A stretch of 64,000 nt of DNA from JAVBPB01 sp031549965. Lineage in GTDB: Bacteria > Bacillota > Clostridia > Lachnospirales > Lachnospiraceae. Of this stretch, positions 10,801 to 18,477 are shown in pieces. Location of the stretch: the NCBI GenBank assembly GCA_031549965.1, contig JAVBPB010000003.1, positions 1-64,000 on the forward strand. Direction: 5' to 3'. Numbering within the stretch: the first letter of the stretch is position 1; the number at the start of each line of letters is the position of its first letter. A model generated the notes under the pieces. That model was not told the origin of the DNA, searched no databases, and was given only the letters and a program-made list of their open reading frames with translations. A program made the translations under genes and the position numbers.

Positions 10801-11443
10801 TTGGTATACCCTAGCAGGAGATAAAACAAAGGTAGTAAGAGATACATATAAAGGCGAGATATATGATCAAACACAATATGATGGTAGAAGCAATTATTAT
10901 ATTTATACAAAAGGAAGCATTACCTACTCTGGGGCAGGTCATAGCGAACTAACTGGGAGTAGTAATATTGAAGAAAGGAAATTATTTGTTAACACAACAA
11001 TTGCAGCACTTGCTAATGCTAATCATGCTCCTTATATTGAACTTAGTAATGTAAATGAATCAGCAACAGGAAAAATAAAGTATATTTCTGAAGTAGATAC
11101 TATGTTTGATTTTAATATGCGTATTGCAGATATTGATTTTAAAGATGTGCTTTTTGAAAAAGTAATAGTTTATGTAGATAAGGATATGGATAAAGTATAT
11201 AATGAGAGTGTGGACTACTTAATTTCAATATATGATGGAAAGACTAAATATAATGATGTGATTAAAGCTAAAATTGTTAATAATGTATGGAATACTCAAG
11301 TAGTTGAAAATATTCAAAATTCATGGTTTAATTCTGACAATAAGTTTAATATAGTAATCGAAGTTACAGATGCCAGATCAGAGAGTATAAAAGAAAAGGA
11401 AGTATTAACAGTTGTTCAGCGTAAATTATTTAATTTAAAATAG
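7814..11443 (+). CDS. Large secreted three-module protein, DUF5057-like
   Basis: A 1209-residue protein with an N-terminal signal peptide (basic start, then hydrophobic residues 8-27, cleavage near GYAGE). Three modules are visible, each opening with a strand of the form hL(E/Q)hxP: ILEIVP (~residue 53), ILEVEP (~402) and VLQIIP (~735). Each is followed by an acidic strand: ADLIYIS (~158), YDLIIMG (~450) and YDMIILG (~795). The pattern suggests three Rossmann or glutamine-amidotransferase-like domains and resembles proteins labelled DUF5057 in Clostridia. An EF-hand-like calcium loop (DVDGDGRFDD, ~653) and a second (DKDMDKVYNE, near the end) imply metal-stabilised linkers. No sortase or S-layer anchor is seen. 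Its position after the pseudopilins suggests it is exported by, or displayed with, that system. A strong AAGGAGG site precedes it. Confidence 0.6.
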   Translation: MKKILKAFSILILTTVLISILTSVFGGYAGEEINVQNNLNLNKLKSRGDTIRILEIVPHKAKTTLSYMIKGYEPVKARDIVGTQLIDLEDIYGYYSDGTYVPSSTDVIDATHNAMYYERLYYMTDVFKRSLFGATAKIELTVATPSMLNADLSLISTADLIYISDTGYEKAEYLYVNKVLGITDSNLADQEVEKIKNTTFKSDNNDLTWNTVKKLYEYVAINEYPIILSSSIYDGNNTTNNVDKLIIMLCQVRDFKDVLASYINWNTGEYKHAGVFTNEWDHKWTIDDTNHSINSYFIPPGGDVTTYLNAVINKNIMLFNGNDVITDGNNTRITGNAFNKLVNEEYRAYDGIVEDSQDGKDICDVPEDMKYIDVVKYIIGHGKIKEVIKSTDTISTIKPFKILEVEPCKSFKVKSIIEAAGYSVNRPDSKFHVVEMTSHSFNTIHEDLVSDYDLIIMGLTTGNMNVYSGSGKTQYNDISLDGKIYLHIGDLVRATVHIYPKQEEVNGNTYKVDSAGYTRYNGNDITNLKRAQLDNFIEKGLRIIVDENMFLNNNVNSQLIDNSSVIFKFLNENISKANLKKYNYNNLFSEITKAMFSESPKPKLEMLESPIEYVDFNSQVPSRVVNEDIISTLKYKFRVGDQTDETYSYKLILDVDGDGRFDDTKKDSKDINIGAVVVESSSSPIKPGSLCNISYDVQRNYTGLITWKIEVTSSNGLTSYKVGHCAIMGKKQKVRVLQIIPDATQLNFETNLNSLITGIPGFDFDVKVVSISTFNGWYVGKPYKRDNINSDQLMKNYDMIILGFWDSFNGKDIANTNGELDNLEEYIESQRIVLFSHDTTGFYVKSGSFAKNITDRFRNILGMDRFGLHKVWKAGESPNDSVRESDKNYITSTRSGKISTAIEAITDTFLLRYPAYGANESKQLAPFLGQINRGDTSNTSYDYNENIVTTKAAKVNEGVISIYPYKISFDLDNFLGIASTHAQYFALDMEDDDITVWYTLAGDKTKVVRDTYKGEIYDQTQYDGRSNYYIYTKGSITYSGAGHSELTGSSNIEERKLFVNTTIAALANANHAPYIELSNVNESATGKIKYISEVDTMFDFNMRIADIDFKDVLFEKVIVYVDKDMDKVYNESVDYLISIYDGKTKYNDVIKAKIVNNVWNTQVVENIQNSWFNSDNKFNIVIEVTDARSESIKEKEVLTVVQRKLFNLK

Positions 11444-11455
11444 GAACCAACGAAT

Positions 11456-11492
11456 TATAGAGATGCCAATTTATAAAATTGGCATCTCTATA
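11456..11492. terminator. Bidirectional terminator between convergent genes
   Basis: A perfect 16-bp inverted repeat (11456-11471 and 11477-11492, core AGAGATGCCAATT) with a 5-base loop lies between the 3' ends of the pilus-associated gene and hydF. It can fold in either direction, though neither side carries a long T run. Confidence 0.7.
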
Positions 11493-11543
11493 TAGGTTGA
11501 TGGTTATATATATTAATATATAGTACAGTACTATTTTGATTTT

Positions 11544-12752
11544 CTAACCAAATATTTCTATATTTTTCTCAAGAATATCTTGAAGGTAAGCCATTAATAC
11601 TCCATAGTTAACTATAGGAATATTAGAGAGTTTAGCTATCTCAATTCTATGTTTCATTTCTTTTAAATTAAGAGTACATCCACCGCAATGTATTATTAAA
11701 GCATATTTTTCTATATCCTTTGGATAGGATAAACCACTACAAGTTTCAAAAATTAATTTTTTTCCAGTCTTTTTAGTAAGCATATTTGGTATCTTAACAG
11801 TGCCGATATCATTACATTGCCTGTGGTGAGTACAGCCCTCAGCTATAAGAATTTTATCCATATCTTTTAAATTATTAATAGCTTTCGCACCATTAACAAG
11901 TTCATCCAAATTACCCTTGTGTCTTGCAAAAAGAATAGAAAATGAAGTAAGAAATACATCCTTTGGAGTCATTTCATATACTTTTTTAAATACTTGAGAA
12001 TCTGTAATAATTAGTTTGGGCTTTTTAGACAGACTGGACAGTGTTTTAGCCAAACCATCATCTTTAGTTACAATAGCAGTAGCTCCCACATCTAAAATTT
12101 CTCTTATTGTTTGTTGCTGAGGTAAAATTAATCTTCCCTTAGGTGCTGATTCATCGATAGGTACAACCAATACCACCACATCATCAGATGTGATTAAATC
12201 AGAGACAATAGGAGGATTATTTAAATGCTCAGGAGCAAGTTTTGAAAGCTCAGTTTTTAACGTATGAATCCCTTCACTTGATAAAGTTGAAACAGCTAAT
12301 ATATTTTTTCCGGCTTTATTTTTCAAATTGTTAACGTATTGGGTTCTATCATCTAATTCCAACATATCTATTTTATTTAAGATAATAAGATATGGTATGT
12401 TTTTTTCTTTAATTGCATTTAATAATTTTTCTTCGGTATCATCCAAAAAAGAATTAGTTGTTACAAACAAAGCAATATCTGTTCGATTTAAAACATCAAT
12501 TGACTTTAATACTCTTTGTGCTCCAAGGGTTCCAGTGTCATCAAGACCTGGTGTATCAATAATTACAACAGGTCCAATAGGAAGAAGTTCCATTGATTTT
12601 TGAACAGGATCAGTAGTAGTGCCCTTTATATCGGAAACAATAGCAATATCTTGATTAGTAAGAGCGTTTATCAAGCTAGATTTTCCAACATTTCTATTAC
12701 CAAATATTGCAATGTGAACACGTTCACCAATAGGGGTAGAATTTAAACTCAT
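11544..12752 (-). CDS. hydF: [FeFe]-hydrogenase maturation GTPase HydF
   Basis: HydF is the scaffold on which the 2Fe subcluster of the [FeFe]-hydrogenase H-cluster is assembled, working with HydE and HydG. The N-terminal GTPase domain shows the P-loop GNRNVGKSS (~residues 18-26), switch GTTTDP, DTPGLDD and NKID. The C-terminal cluster-binding motif is present as CTHH (~307) and HCGGC. Length 402 is normal. It is a lone minus-strand gene; hydE, hydG and a hydrogenase are not in the window. Its promoter is a TTGACA-N17-TATATT sequence overlapped by a palindrome, so it is probably regulated at transcription. Confidence 0.95.
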   Translation of the reverse strand: MSLNSTPIGERVHIAIFGNRNVGKSSLINALTNQDIAIVSDIKGTTTDPVQKSMELLPIGPVVIIDTPGLDDTGTLGAQRVLKSIDVLNRTDIALFVTTNSFLDDTEEKLLNAIKEKNIPYLIILNKIDMLELDDRTQYVNNLKNKAGKNILAVSTLSSEGIHTLKTELSKLAPEHLNNPPIVSDLITSDDVVVLVVPIDESAPKGRLILPQQQTIREILDVGATAIVTKDDGLAKTLSSLSKKPKLIITDSQVFKKVYEMTPKDVFLTSFSILFARHKGNLDELVNGAKAINNLKDMDKILIAEGCTHHRQCNDIGTVKIPNMLTKKTGKKLIFETCSGLSYPKDIEKYALIIHCGGCTLNLKEMKHRIEIAKLSNIPIVNYGVLMAYLQDILEKNIEIFG

Positions 12753-12778
12753 AAAATCATCCTTTCGTCAGGTGTATT

Positions 12779-12827
12779 CTTTATATTAATCTACACTTAA
12801 TATAAAGAAAAAAGTAGAGCCTGTCAA
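12779..12827 (-). promoter_or_regulatory. hydF promoter with overlapping palindromic operator
   Basis: On the minus strand, TTGACA (12827-12822) and TATATT (12804-12799) are 17 bases apart, a good sigma-A promoter. The arms CTTTATATTAA (12779-12789) and TTAATATAAAG (12797-12807) form a perfect 11-bp inverted repeat with a 7-base spacer. The repeat covers the -10 box and the start of the transcript. That placement suits a repressor operator. It does not match the Rex consensus I know (TTGTTAA-N4-TTAACAA), and the regulator is unknown. Confidence 0.6.
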
Positions 12828-12975
12828 TGGTTTTAGAGAATAACTTAACTAAAAAGATTATTATTAAATTTAATTATTTTTAAGAACAAAAAATTGTTAC
12901 CAAACAAATAAGTTGAAATAAAATGAATACTATGTTAAAATTTTATTGAATATTAAAAAAGAAAAGGGATTAAGC

Positions 12976-13416
12976 ATGAAATTACTGGTAATAAATGGAC
13001 CCAATATTAATTTTTTGGGAATAAGAGAAAAAGGCATATACGGCTCAAAAGGATACAATGAATTGATAGAAATGATTAATCAAAAAGCTGATAATGCAGG
13101 TATTACTATAGAAATATTTCAAAATAATTGTGAAGGCAAAATTATTGATAGATTACAAGAAGCATATGAAGATGGAACGGACTCAGTTATAATAAATCCT
13201 GGTGCATTCACCCATTATAGTTATGCAATAAGAGATGCAATAGCATCTATAGAAAAACCTGTAATTGAAGTACATATCTCAAACGTACATAAAAGAGAAG
13301 AATTTAGACATACTTCTGTAACAGCAGAGGTTTGTACAGGTCAAATTGTAGGACTTGGGCTTTATGGATACATTTTAGCAATAGATGCATTAATAGAGCA
13401 GTACGACTCATTTTAA
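12976..13416 (+). CDS. aroQ: Type II 3-dehydroquinate dehydratase
   Basis: This enzyme catalyses the third shikimate-pathway step, 3-dehydroquinate to 3-dehydroshikimate. Family signatures are LLVINGPNINFLGIRE (residues 3-18), the NNCEGKIIDRLQ segment, INPGAFTHYSYAIRDA and the EVHISN loop. Start 12976 is chosen because GAAAAGGG lies 8 bases upstream and gives the normal ~146-residue length; an upstream in-frame TTG at 12946 has no ribosome site. As in Bacillus (yqhS), it is followed by a M24 peptidase and efp. Confidence 0.95.
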   Translation: MKLLVINGPNINFLGIREKGIYGSKGYNELIEMINQKADNAGITIEIFQNNCEGKIIDRLQEAYEDGTDSVIINPGAFTHYSYAIRDAIASIEKPVIEVHISNVHKREEFRHTSVTAEVCTGQIVGLGLYGYILAIDALIEQYDSF

Positions 13417-13483
13417 CTACAAAACATATACCTATAATAATGTCGATTCGCAAAAAACAAAACAACACCAAAGGAAAGCAAAT

Positions 13484-14551
13484 ATGGATAAAATTAAAAA
13501 AGTAGAAGAACTACTAGAAAATGAAAGTGTAGATGTAATTCTAGTAGTTGATGGAAATAATATGAGATATTTAAGCGGATTTACTGGAGCTACAGGATAT
13601 CTTTATATATCTAAAACTAAAAAAATTATTTTAACAGATTTTAGATATATTGTACAAGCCAACAAAGAAAGCATTGGATTTGAAGTAGTTGAAGTATTTA
13701 AAGGAAAATACATTGAAGCAATTAACGATTTATTAAGTAGTGAAGATAATAAGATAGTTGGTTTTGAAGATTATGTACTTAATTATAATGAGTACATGGA
13801 ATTTGAAAATCAAGGCATAATGACAAAACTTATGCCACTTGGGGAAAAGCTTAACAATCTAAGAAGCATAAAAACTGAAGATGAACTATCAAATATAAGT
13901 AAAGCTGTAGATATTGGAGATTTAGCCTTTACTAAAATTTTAGACATAATAAAGCCAGGAATGACAGAATTAGAAATCGCAATGGAACTGGAATATATTA
14001 TGAAAAAAAATGGAGCAGAAAAGTTAAGTTTCGAATCAATTATTGCATCTGGAATAAATGCTTCAATGCCTCATGCGACTCCAAGCAATAAAAAAATAGA
14101 ACTAGGGGATTTTTTGACTTTAGATTTTGGATGTGTATATAATGGTTATTGTTCAGATATGACAAGAACTGTAGTAATAGGAAAAGCCACCCAAACCCAA
14201 AAGCATATTTACTATGTTGTCTTAGAAGCTCAAAAAAGAGCACTGGAAGGGTTAAAAGCAGGAGTGAAAGGTTGTGATGTAGACAAGATAGCAAGAGACT
14301 ATATTAATGAATCAGGATATGAAGGCTATTTTGGACATGGGCTTGGTCATAGTGTAGGGCTTTATATACATGAAAATCCAAGATTATCTCAAACAGACCA
14401 AACAGTCATACAAGCTAATATGACCGAAACAGTAGAACCGGGTATTTATATTCCAAAATTTGGAGGAGTTAGAATAGAAGATCTGGTAGTAGTTAAGGAA
14501 GATGGTTATATTAACTTTACCCATTCAGACAAAAACTTAATTGAATTATAA
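13484..14551 (+). CDS. M24 family Xaa-Pro aminopeptidase
   Basis: A 355-residue peptidase with a creatinase-like N-terminal domain (~1-130) and a C-terminal pita-bread metallopeptidase domain. The dinuclear metal ligands are visible in order: LDFGCVYNGYCSDMTRT (two Asp), GHGLGHSVG (His), ENPRLS, TVEPGIYIP (Glu) and GGVRIEDLVVV (Glu). It is the counterpart of Bacillus YqhT in the aroQ-peptidase-efp run and is expected to remove N-terminal residues before proline. Exact substrate preference cannot be read from sequence. Confidence 0.92.
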   Translation: MDKIKKVEELLENESVDVILVVDGNNMRYLSGFTGATGYLYISKTKKIILTDFRYIVQANKESIGFEVVEVFKGKYIEAINDLLSSEDNKIVGFEDYVLNYNEYMEFENQGIMTKLMPLGEKLNNLRSIKTEDELSNISKAVDIGDLAFTKILDIIKPGMTELEIAMELEYIMKKNGAEKLSFESIIASGINASMPHATPSNKKIELGDFLTLDFGCVYNGYCSDMTRTVVIGKATQTQKHIYYVVLEAQKRALEGLKAGVKGCDVDKIARDYINESGYEGYFGHGLGHSVGLYIHENPRLSQTDQTVIQANMTETVEPGIYIPKFGGVRIEDLVVVKEDGYINFTHSDKNLIEL

Positions 14552-14640
14552 AAAAATAAACATTTTATGAAAATAATGGTTGAAAAAAGAACAAAATTAG
14601 TATAAACTTATAAAGAACTATTTTAAGGAGGAATATCATT

Positions 14641-15198
14641 ATGGTATCAGCAGGCGATTTTAGAAATGGATTAACAATTGAAATTGAAAATAACATTTTT
14701 CAAGTAATAGAATTTCAACATGTAAAACCTGGAAAAGGTGCAGCATTTGTTAGAACAAAATTAAGAAACATTAAGAGTGGCGGAGTTATTGAAAAAACTT
14801 TCAGACCAACTGAAAAATACCCACAAGCTCACATTGACAGAAGTGATATGCAGTATTTATATTCAGATGGAGATTTATTCCATTTCATGGATGTAGAAAC
14901 ATATGAGCAAATCGCATTGAATGAAGATTCAATCGGTGATGCACTTAAATATGTTAAAGAAAACGATATGGTAAAAATGCTTTCACATAACAAGCAGGTA
15001 TTTGCAATAGAACCACCATTGTTTGTTGAACTTATAATCACAGAAACTGAACCGGGATTTAAAGGTGACACAGCTCAAGGAGCTACTAAACCAGCTACTG
15101 TTGAAACCGGAGCAATTGTTTATGTTCCTCTATTTGTGGAACAAGGAGAAAAGATTAAAATTGATACCAGATCAGGAGAATATCTATCTCGTGCGTAG
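14641..15198 (+). CDS. efp: Translation elongation factor P
   Basis: EF-P relieves ribosome stalling at polyproline stretches by entering the E site. The 185-residue length and three beta-barrel layout are standard; the modifiable lysine is in the loop HVKPGKGAAF (~residue 32). The signature GATKPATVETGA lies near residue 145 and the C-terminus ends in IDTRSGEYLSRA. A perfect AAGGAGGA ribosome site precedes it and a strong terminator follows at 15297-15340. The gene keeps its conserved place upstream of the spoIIIA operon, although an accessory insert now separates them. Confidence 0.97.
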   Translation: MVSAGDFRNGLTIEIENNIFQVIEFQHVKPGKGAAFVRTKLRNIKSGGVIEKTFRPTEKYPQAHIDRSDMQYLYSDGDLFHFMDVETYEQIALNEDSIGDALKYVKENDMVKMLSHNKQVFAIEPPLFVELIITETEPGFKGDTAQGATKPATVETGAIVYVPLFVEQGEKIKIDTRSGEYLSRA

Positions 15199-15296
15199 GG
15201 ATTGATTTTTGATGAAATGTTGGTTTTGCTATATCTATTTTAAGTGGCTAATAACTATTATTTTGGTTTTATTTTACAGATCATATACAAATTTTT

Positions 15297-15340
15297 AAAC
15301 GATTGTGATATAATTTTATTTATAGCACAATCGTTTTTTT
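15297..15340 (+). terminator. Rho-independent terminator after efp
   Basis: The arms AAACGATTGTG (15297-15307) and CACAATCGTTT (15326-15336) pair perfectly over 11 bp with an 18-base loop, followed by a T run to 15340. Confidence 0.85.
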
Positions 15341-15401
15341 GCTTGAGGTAGATTAATATTAAGAAAACTGTGTATTTACATAATGGAAGGACTTATAAGA
15401 T

Positions 15402-15770
15402 ATGGATATTGAACGATTAGCGACGACGGCAATTATAGAGCGTAAAAGTTCAACCAATTCTTTTAATTTTAGCGTGGACATTTCTGACCTTAAGAACTAT
15501 GATGTGGCTAATATTTTGATTAATAAAGAACCTATATCAATAATAAACAGATTGCAAGCAATTAAGCGCCAACGACCTTTGTCAAATGATGAAATCGCAA
15601 GTTTAGTCATTTTACGAAACAAAAAAAATCAGAATAAACTTATAAAATGTGCCATTGCTATTCTACTGGAAGAAACTGAAAATGCTAAAAAGCTACTTGA
15701 CGAGCTACCCAAAGATGAAAGAAAATTAATAACGGATTATCCGTTATATTCTTTTTTTAAGCCGGAATAG
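15402..15770 (+). CDS. Hypothetical protein, 122 residues
   Basis: I do not recognise this protein. It is soluble, charged and mostly helical, with a central basic segment (RLQAIKRQRPLSNDEIASLV) and an acidic helix (LLEETENAKKLLDEL) near the C-terminus. A fair ribosome site (GGAAGGA) lies 12-18 bases before the ATG. It stands alone between the efp terminator and the toxin-antitoxin module, which is where Bacillus-type genomes run straight on toward spoIIIAA. It may therefore have arrived with the accessory insert. Confidence 0.55.
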   Translation: MDIERLATTAIIERKSSTNSFNFSVDISDLKNYDVANILINKEPISIINRLQAIKRQRPLSNDEIASLVILRNKKNQNKLIKCAIAILLEETENAKKLLDELPKDERKLITDYPLYSFFKPE

Positions 15771-15866
15771 TAAAGTTATTAATTTACAATATTTTGCAAA
15801 TTTGTTTTAAAGTATGAGCTTTGACAACTGAATGGAAAGTATCATTGAGGGTGATATTTTAGAAAA

Positions 15867-15897
15867 CTGCTGCCATAGAAAAATGCATATGCAGCAG
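15867..15897 (-). terminator. Terminator of the toxin-antitoxin operon
   Basis: CTGCTGC (15867-15873) and GCAGCAG (15891-15897) form a 7-bp stem. On the minus strand it is followed by TTTTC, just past the stop of the antitoxin gene. Confidence 0.55.
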
Positions 15898-15925
15898 TAT
15901 ACACCTTAATAATTATGAATGAGTA

Positions 15926-16150
15926 TTAATTCCAGTCAATATCGTTGTGACTTACTGTTTCACCATTACTATACTCATATTCAGATTGAATAATACTTGC
16001 TTTTTCAGTGTCTGACAAATCATCAAAGGACAGTTTTTCAATAATTAATGTGTCATTTGATAACATGTACAATAATGGTTTGATGGCAATCAGTTTTTCA
16101 TCTGAAATAATGTTTATATAGTTGATTAGTTCATTTTTTAATGCAGACAT
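15926..16150 (-). CDS. Probable antitoxin of a RelE/ParE module
   Basis: A 74-residue acidic protein (SFDDLSDTEKASIIQSEYEYSNGETVSHNDIDWN at its C-terminal half) encoded 14 bases downstream of a RelE/ParE-type toxin. Small acidic proteins in this position normally neutralise the toxin, with the C-terminal half wrapping it and the N-terminal half dimerising. No classic DNA-binding motif is obvious. AAAGGATG precedes the start. Identity as antitoxin is inferred from context and size. Confidence 0.65.
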   Translation of the reverse strand: MSALKNELINYINIISDEKLIAIKPLLYMLSNDTLIIEKLSFDDLSDTEKASIIQSEYEYSNGETVSHNDIDWN

Positions 16151-16164
16151 AATTTATCATCCTT

Positions 16165-16416
16165 TCACATATAGGCTTCTCCACGAGGAACAATTTCATT
16201 TACTATTATTATACCAGTATTTTCATTAATTGAGAATAGAATTCTTAAATCTCCAACACGAAGTCTATATATGTTTCTCTGACCCTTTAAAGGCTTTATA
16301 TCACCTTGTGGAGGATCACTTGATAGTTTTTCAAAGGCATTTTTTAAGTGTTGTTTTGCGGGAGTACCTAGCTTGGAAATATATTTTACCGCTTGTTTGG
16401 AATATTCTATTTGCAT
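16165..16416 (-). CDS. RelE/ParE family toxin
   Basis: An 83-residue protein with the compact RelE/ParE fold signature. It starts MQIEYSKQAVKYISKL and continues with a Lys-rich helix. The key segment is PLKGQRNIYRLRVGDLRILFSI (~41-62), with the conserved Arg residues of the YRLRVGDYR-type motif, and it ends in VNEIVPRGEAY. RelE-type members cut mRNA on the ribosome and ParE-type members poison gyrase; sequence alone does not decide which. The toxin comes before the antitoxin, the reverse of the usual order. Its ATG directly abuts the stop of an upstream HTH remnant. Confidence 0.88.
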   Translation of the reverse strand: MQIEYSKQAVKYISKLGTPAKQHLKNAFEKLSSDPPQGDIKPLKGQRNIYRLRVGDLRILFSINENTGIIIVNEIVPRGEAYM

Positions 16417-16557
16417 TTATTCACCATCCTTTATATCATCAGGAATGTATTCAGTGAGATCTCCTGGTTGGCAGTTACGAATTTGGCAAAGCTTTGTTAT
16501 AGTAAACATGTCAATATTTTCATCTCTAATACATAATGATTTATTATTATTGTACGT
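16417..16557 (-). pseudogene. C-terminal remnant of an XRE-type HTH regulator
   Basis: The frame read on the minus strand gives 46 residues, including MFTITKLCQIRNCQPGDL and TEYIPDD, which is the last part of a small Cro/C1-type helix-turn-helix protein (the family ends LCxxLNCQPGDLxEYxPDE). A TAG at 16558-16560 closes the frame upstream, no start codon or ribosome site fits, and the first two helices are missing. The stop TAA lies immediately before the toxin ATG, so an intact regulator was probably once part of the toxin operon. Confidence 0.7.
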
Positions 16558-16770
16558 CTAGGCAGGCAAAATGTCAAATAGAAACCATCTAAATAAGCGT
16601 ACAAAACATCTGCCTGAGTTAAATCAACCATCTAATGATTATCCTTTATTATTTTACCCAATCAATCTAACCCCTCCTCCCTTCACCCTCTCAAAATAAT
16701 CCCTCCCCCCAATAAAAAAATAGAATAAAAACCATTCTAAAACATATATTGTTCTAAGAAGGTGAATAAG
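16558..16770 (+). promoter_or_regulatory. Region upstream of spoIIIAA, possible sigma-E promoter
   Basis: No gene is seen. A pyrimidine-rich stretch, very C-rich for this genome, spans about 16670-16710. Near 16721-16750, AATAAA and CATATATT resemble the sigma-E -35 and -10 elements (the -10 consensus is CATACANT), which would suit the mother-cell spoIIIA operon. A short TAGAAT/ATTCTA repeat (16721-16739) overlaps it. The promoter call is tentative. Confidence 0.3.
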
Positions 16771-17715
16771 ATGAATAAAAAAGACGAGCTAATAAAGATA
16801 TTTTCAACAAATCTTAGAAATATAATATCTAAGATAAAACTAAACTACGAAATGATCCAAGAAATAAGACTAAGAGTAAACGCTCCATTAATAATAATTT
16901 ATAACAACAATGAATTTTTTATTACAAAAAAAGGTGAAGTCAACAATAACATTGAAGAAGCATACATAGTATCCAAAAACGAAATAAGGGAAACCATGGA
17001 ATACATAAGCAACTATTCAATGTATGCATTTGAAGATGAGATCAAACAAGGATTTATAACAATACAGGGAGGCCATCGTGTGGGAATTGCTGGAAAGACC
17101 ATTATAGAAAACGATAGTATAAAAAGCATAAAGCACATTTCCTTTATAAATATCAGACTATCACACCAAGTAAAGGGCTGTGCTAATAAGGTTATGCCAT
17201 TTATACAAAGTGGGGATGACATCTATCATACCTTAATAATCTCCCCTCCCAGATGTGGAAAAACCACCTTACTAAGAGATGTCATAAGACAATTATCAAA
17301 CGGAAATGGGATCAACAACGGCATTACCGTTGGAGTAATAGACGAACGTTCAGAAATAGGAGCCTGCTACATGGGTGAACCCCAAAATGAATTAGGAATC
17401 AGAACAGATATACTAGACTGCTGTCCAAAAGCAAGCGGAATGATGATGATGATTCGTTCAATGTCACCAAGAATTATTGCAGTTGATGAGGTAGGGCAGC
17501 GGGAAGATATAGACGCCATAGAATATGTAATTAACTGTGGATGTAAAATAATAGCAACAGTTCATGGAAGCACCATTGACGACATAAAAAACAAGCCGGT
17601 ACTTTCAAAATTGGTTAGAGAAAAAATATTTGAAAGATACATTATACTTAACAATCATAAATCAGTAGGAAATATTGGAGAAATATATGATGCAAGAGGA
17701 ACAAGATTATATTAA
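16771..17715 (+). CDS. spoIIIAA: Stage III sporulation protein AA, ATPase
   Basis: SpoIIIAA is the cytoplasmic secretion-type ATPase of the SpoIIIA-SpoIIQ channel in the mother cell, needed for forespore development. The Walker A motif SPPRCGKTTLLRD is near residue 159, Walker B-like IIAVDEVGQRED near 235, and the family segment VGVIDERSEIGACYMGEPQ near 190. Start 16771 is chosen because AAGAAGGTG is correctly spaced; an in-frame GTG at 16762 falls within that site. It is the first gene of the complete eight-gene operon AA-AH. Confidence 0.97.
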   Translation: MNKKDELIKIFSTNLRNIISKIKLNYEMIQEIRLRVNAPLIIIYNNNEFFITKKGEVNNNIEEAYIVSKNEIRETMEYISNYSMYAFEDEIKQGFITIQGGHRVGIAGKTIIENDSIKSIKHISFINIRLSHQVKGCANKVMPFIQSGDDIYHTLIISPPRCGKTTLLRDVIRQLSNGNGINNGITVGVIDERSEIGACYMGEPQNELGIRTDILDCCPKASGMMMMIRSMSPRIIAVDEVGQREDIDAIEYVINCGCKIIATVHGSTIDDIKNKPVLSKLVREKIFERYIILNNHKSVGNIGEIYDARGTRLY

Positions 17716-17729
17716 AGAGGGTGTATAAA

Positions 17730-18254
17730 TTGATAGGTATAAAACTTATAGGTGCTATTCTTATAATTACATCATCAACACTTTTAGGCTTTTACAAAAG
17801 CAATGGTTTAAAAACAAGAATAGAAGATTTAAATATTTTAAAAAAACTAATAATCATGCTAAAAGGAGAAATCAGGTATGCACGAACACCTTTGCCCGAA
17901 GCACTTAATCATATTGGAAGAAAACAGACAGGTACATATAAAGATTTTCTGCTAAATTTATCAAAATCCATGGAAGACTTAGAGGGTATTCCATTTAATG
18001 AATTATGGATAAAGAATATAGACACATATCTAATAAAAACAAATCTAAATAATAATGACAAAGAAGAATTAAAACAGCTTGGCAATAATCTGGGATACCT
18101 AGATGCCCAGATGCAAATAAATACAATGGATTTATACTTATCTTCACTTGAAATACACATTAAAGAACTAGAGATTGGTTATAAGGAAAAAAGCCGATTA
18201 TTTAACCTCCTTGGAATAATGGGAGGTGTATTCGTAACAATAATTATAATTTAA
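17730..18254 (+). CDS. spoIIIAB: Stage III sporulation protein AB
   Basis: SpoIIIAB is a GspF-like membrane protein that works with the SpoIIIAA ATPase. There is an N-terminal membrane segment (ILIITSSTLLGFY), a helical cytoplasmic domain with the family pattern LIIMLKGEIRYARTPLPEAL near residues 37-56, and a C-terminal membrane segment (LGIMGGVFVTIIII). The start is probably TTG at 17730, placed correctly after AAAGAGGGTG; an in-frame GTG at 17721 lies within that site. Confidence 0.93.
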   Translation: MIGIKLIGAILIITSSTLLGFYKSNGLKTRIEDLNILKKLIIMLKGEIRYARTPLPEALNHIGRKQTGTYKDFLLNLSKSMEDLEGIPFNELWIKNIDTYLIKTNLNNNDKEELKQLGNNLGYLDAQMQINTMDLYLSSLEIHIKELEIGYKEKSRLFNLLGIMGGVFVTIIII

Positions 18255-18271
18255 TAAACGGGGTGAGAAAA

Positions 18272-18466
18272 TTGACAATTAATTTAATCTTTAAAATTGC
18301 AGCAGTAGGAATACTGGTATCAGTATTAGGACAGGTTCTAAAACATTCCGGAAGAGAGGAACATGCTTTTTTAACAAGCCTTGCAGGACTTATTCTGGTT
18401 TTATCATGGGTATTACCATACATATATCAACTATTTGATACAATTAAAAACTTATTTTCATTATAG
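18272..18466 (+). CDS. spoIIIAC: Stage III sporulation protein AC
   Basis: A small membrane protein of about 64 residues, MTINLIFKIAAVGILVSVLG at the start, with two membrane helices joined by the loop KHSGREEHAFL that is typical of the family. It is a component of the SpoIIIA channel complex. The TTG at 18272 gives the usual length and lies at a good distance from GGGGTGAG; the GTG at 18263 overlaps that ribosome site. Confidence 0.93.
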   Translation: MTINLIFKIAAVGILVSVLGQVLKHSGREEHAFLTSLAGLILVLSWVLPYIYQLFDTIKNLFSL

Positions 18467-18477
18467 GAGGTATACTT

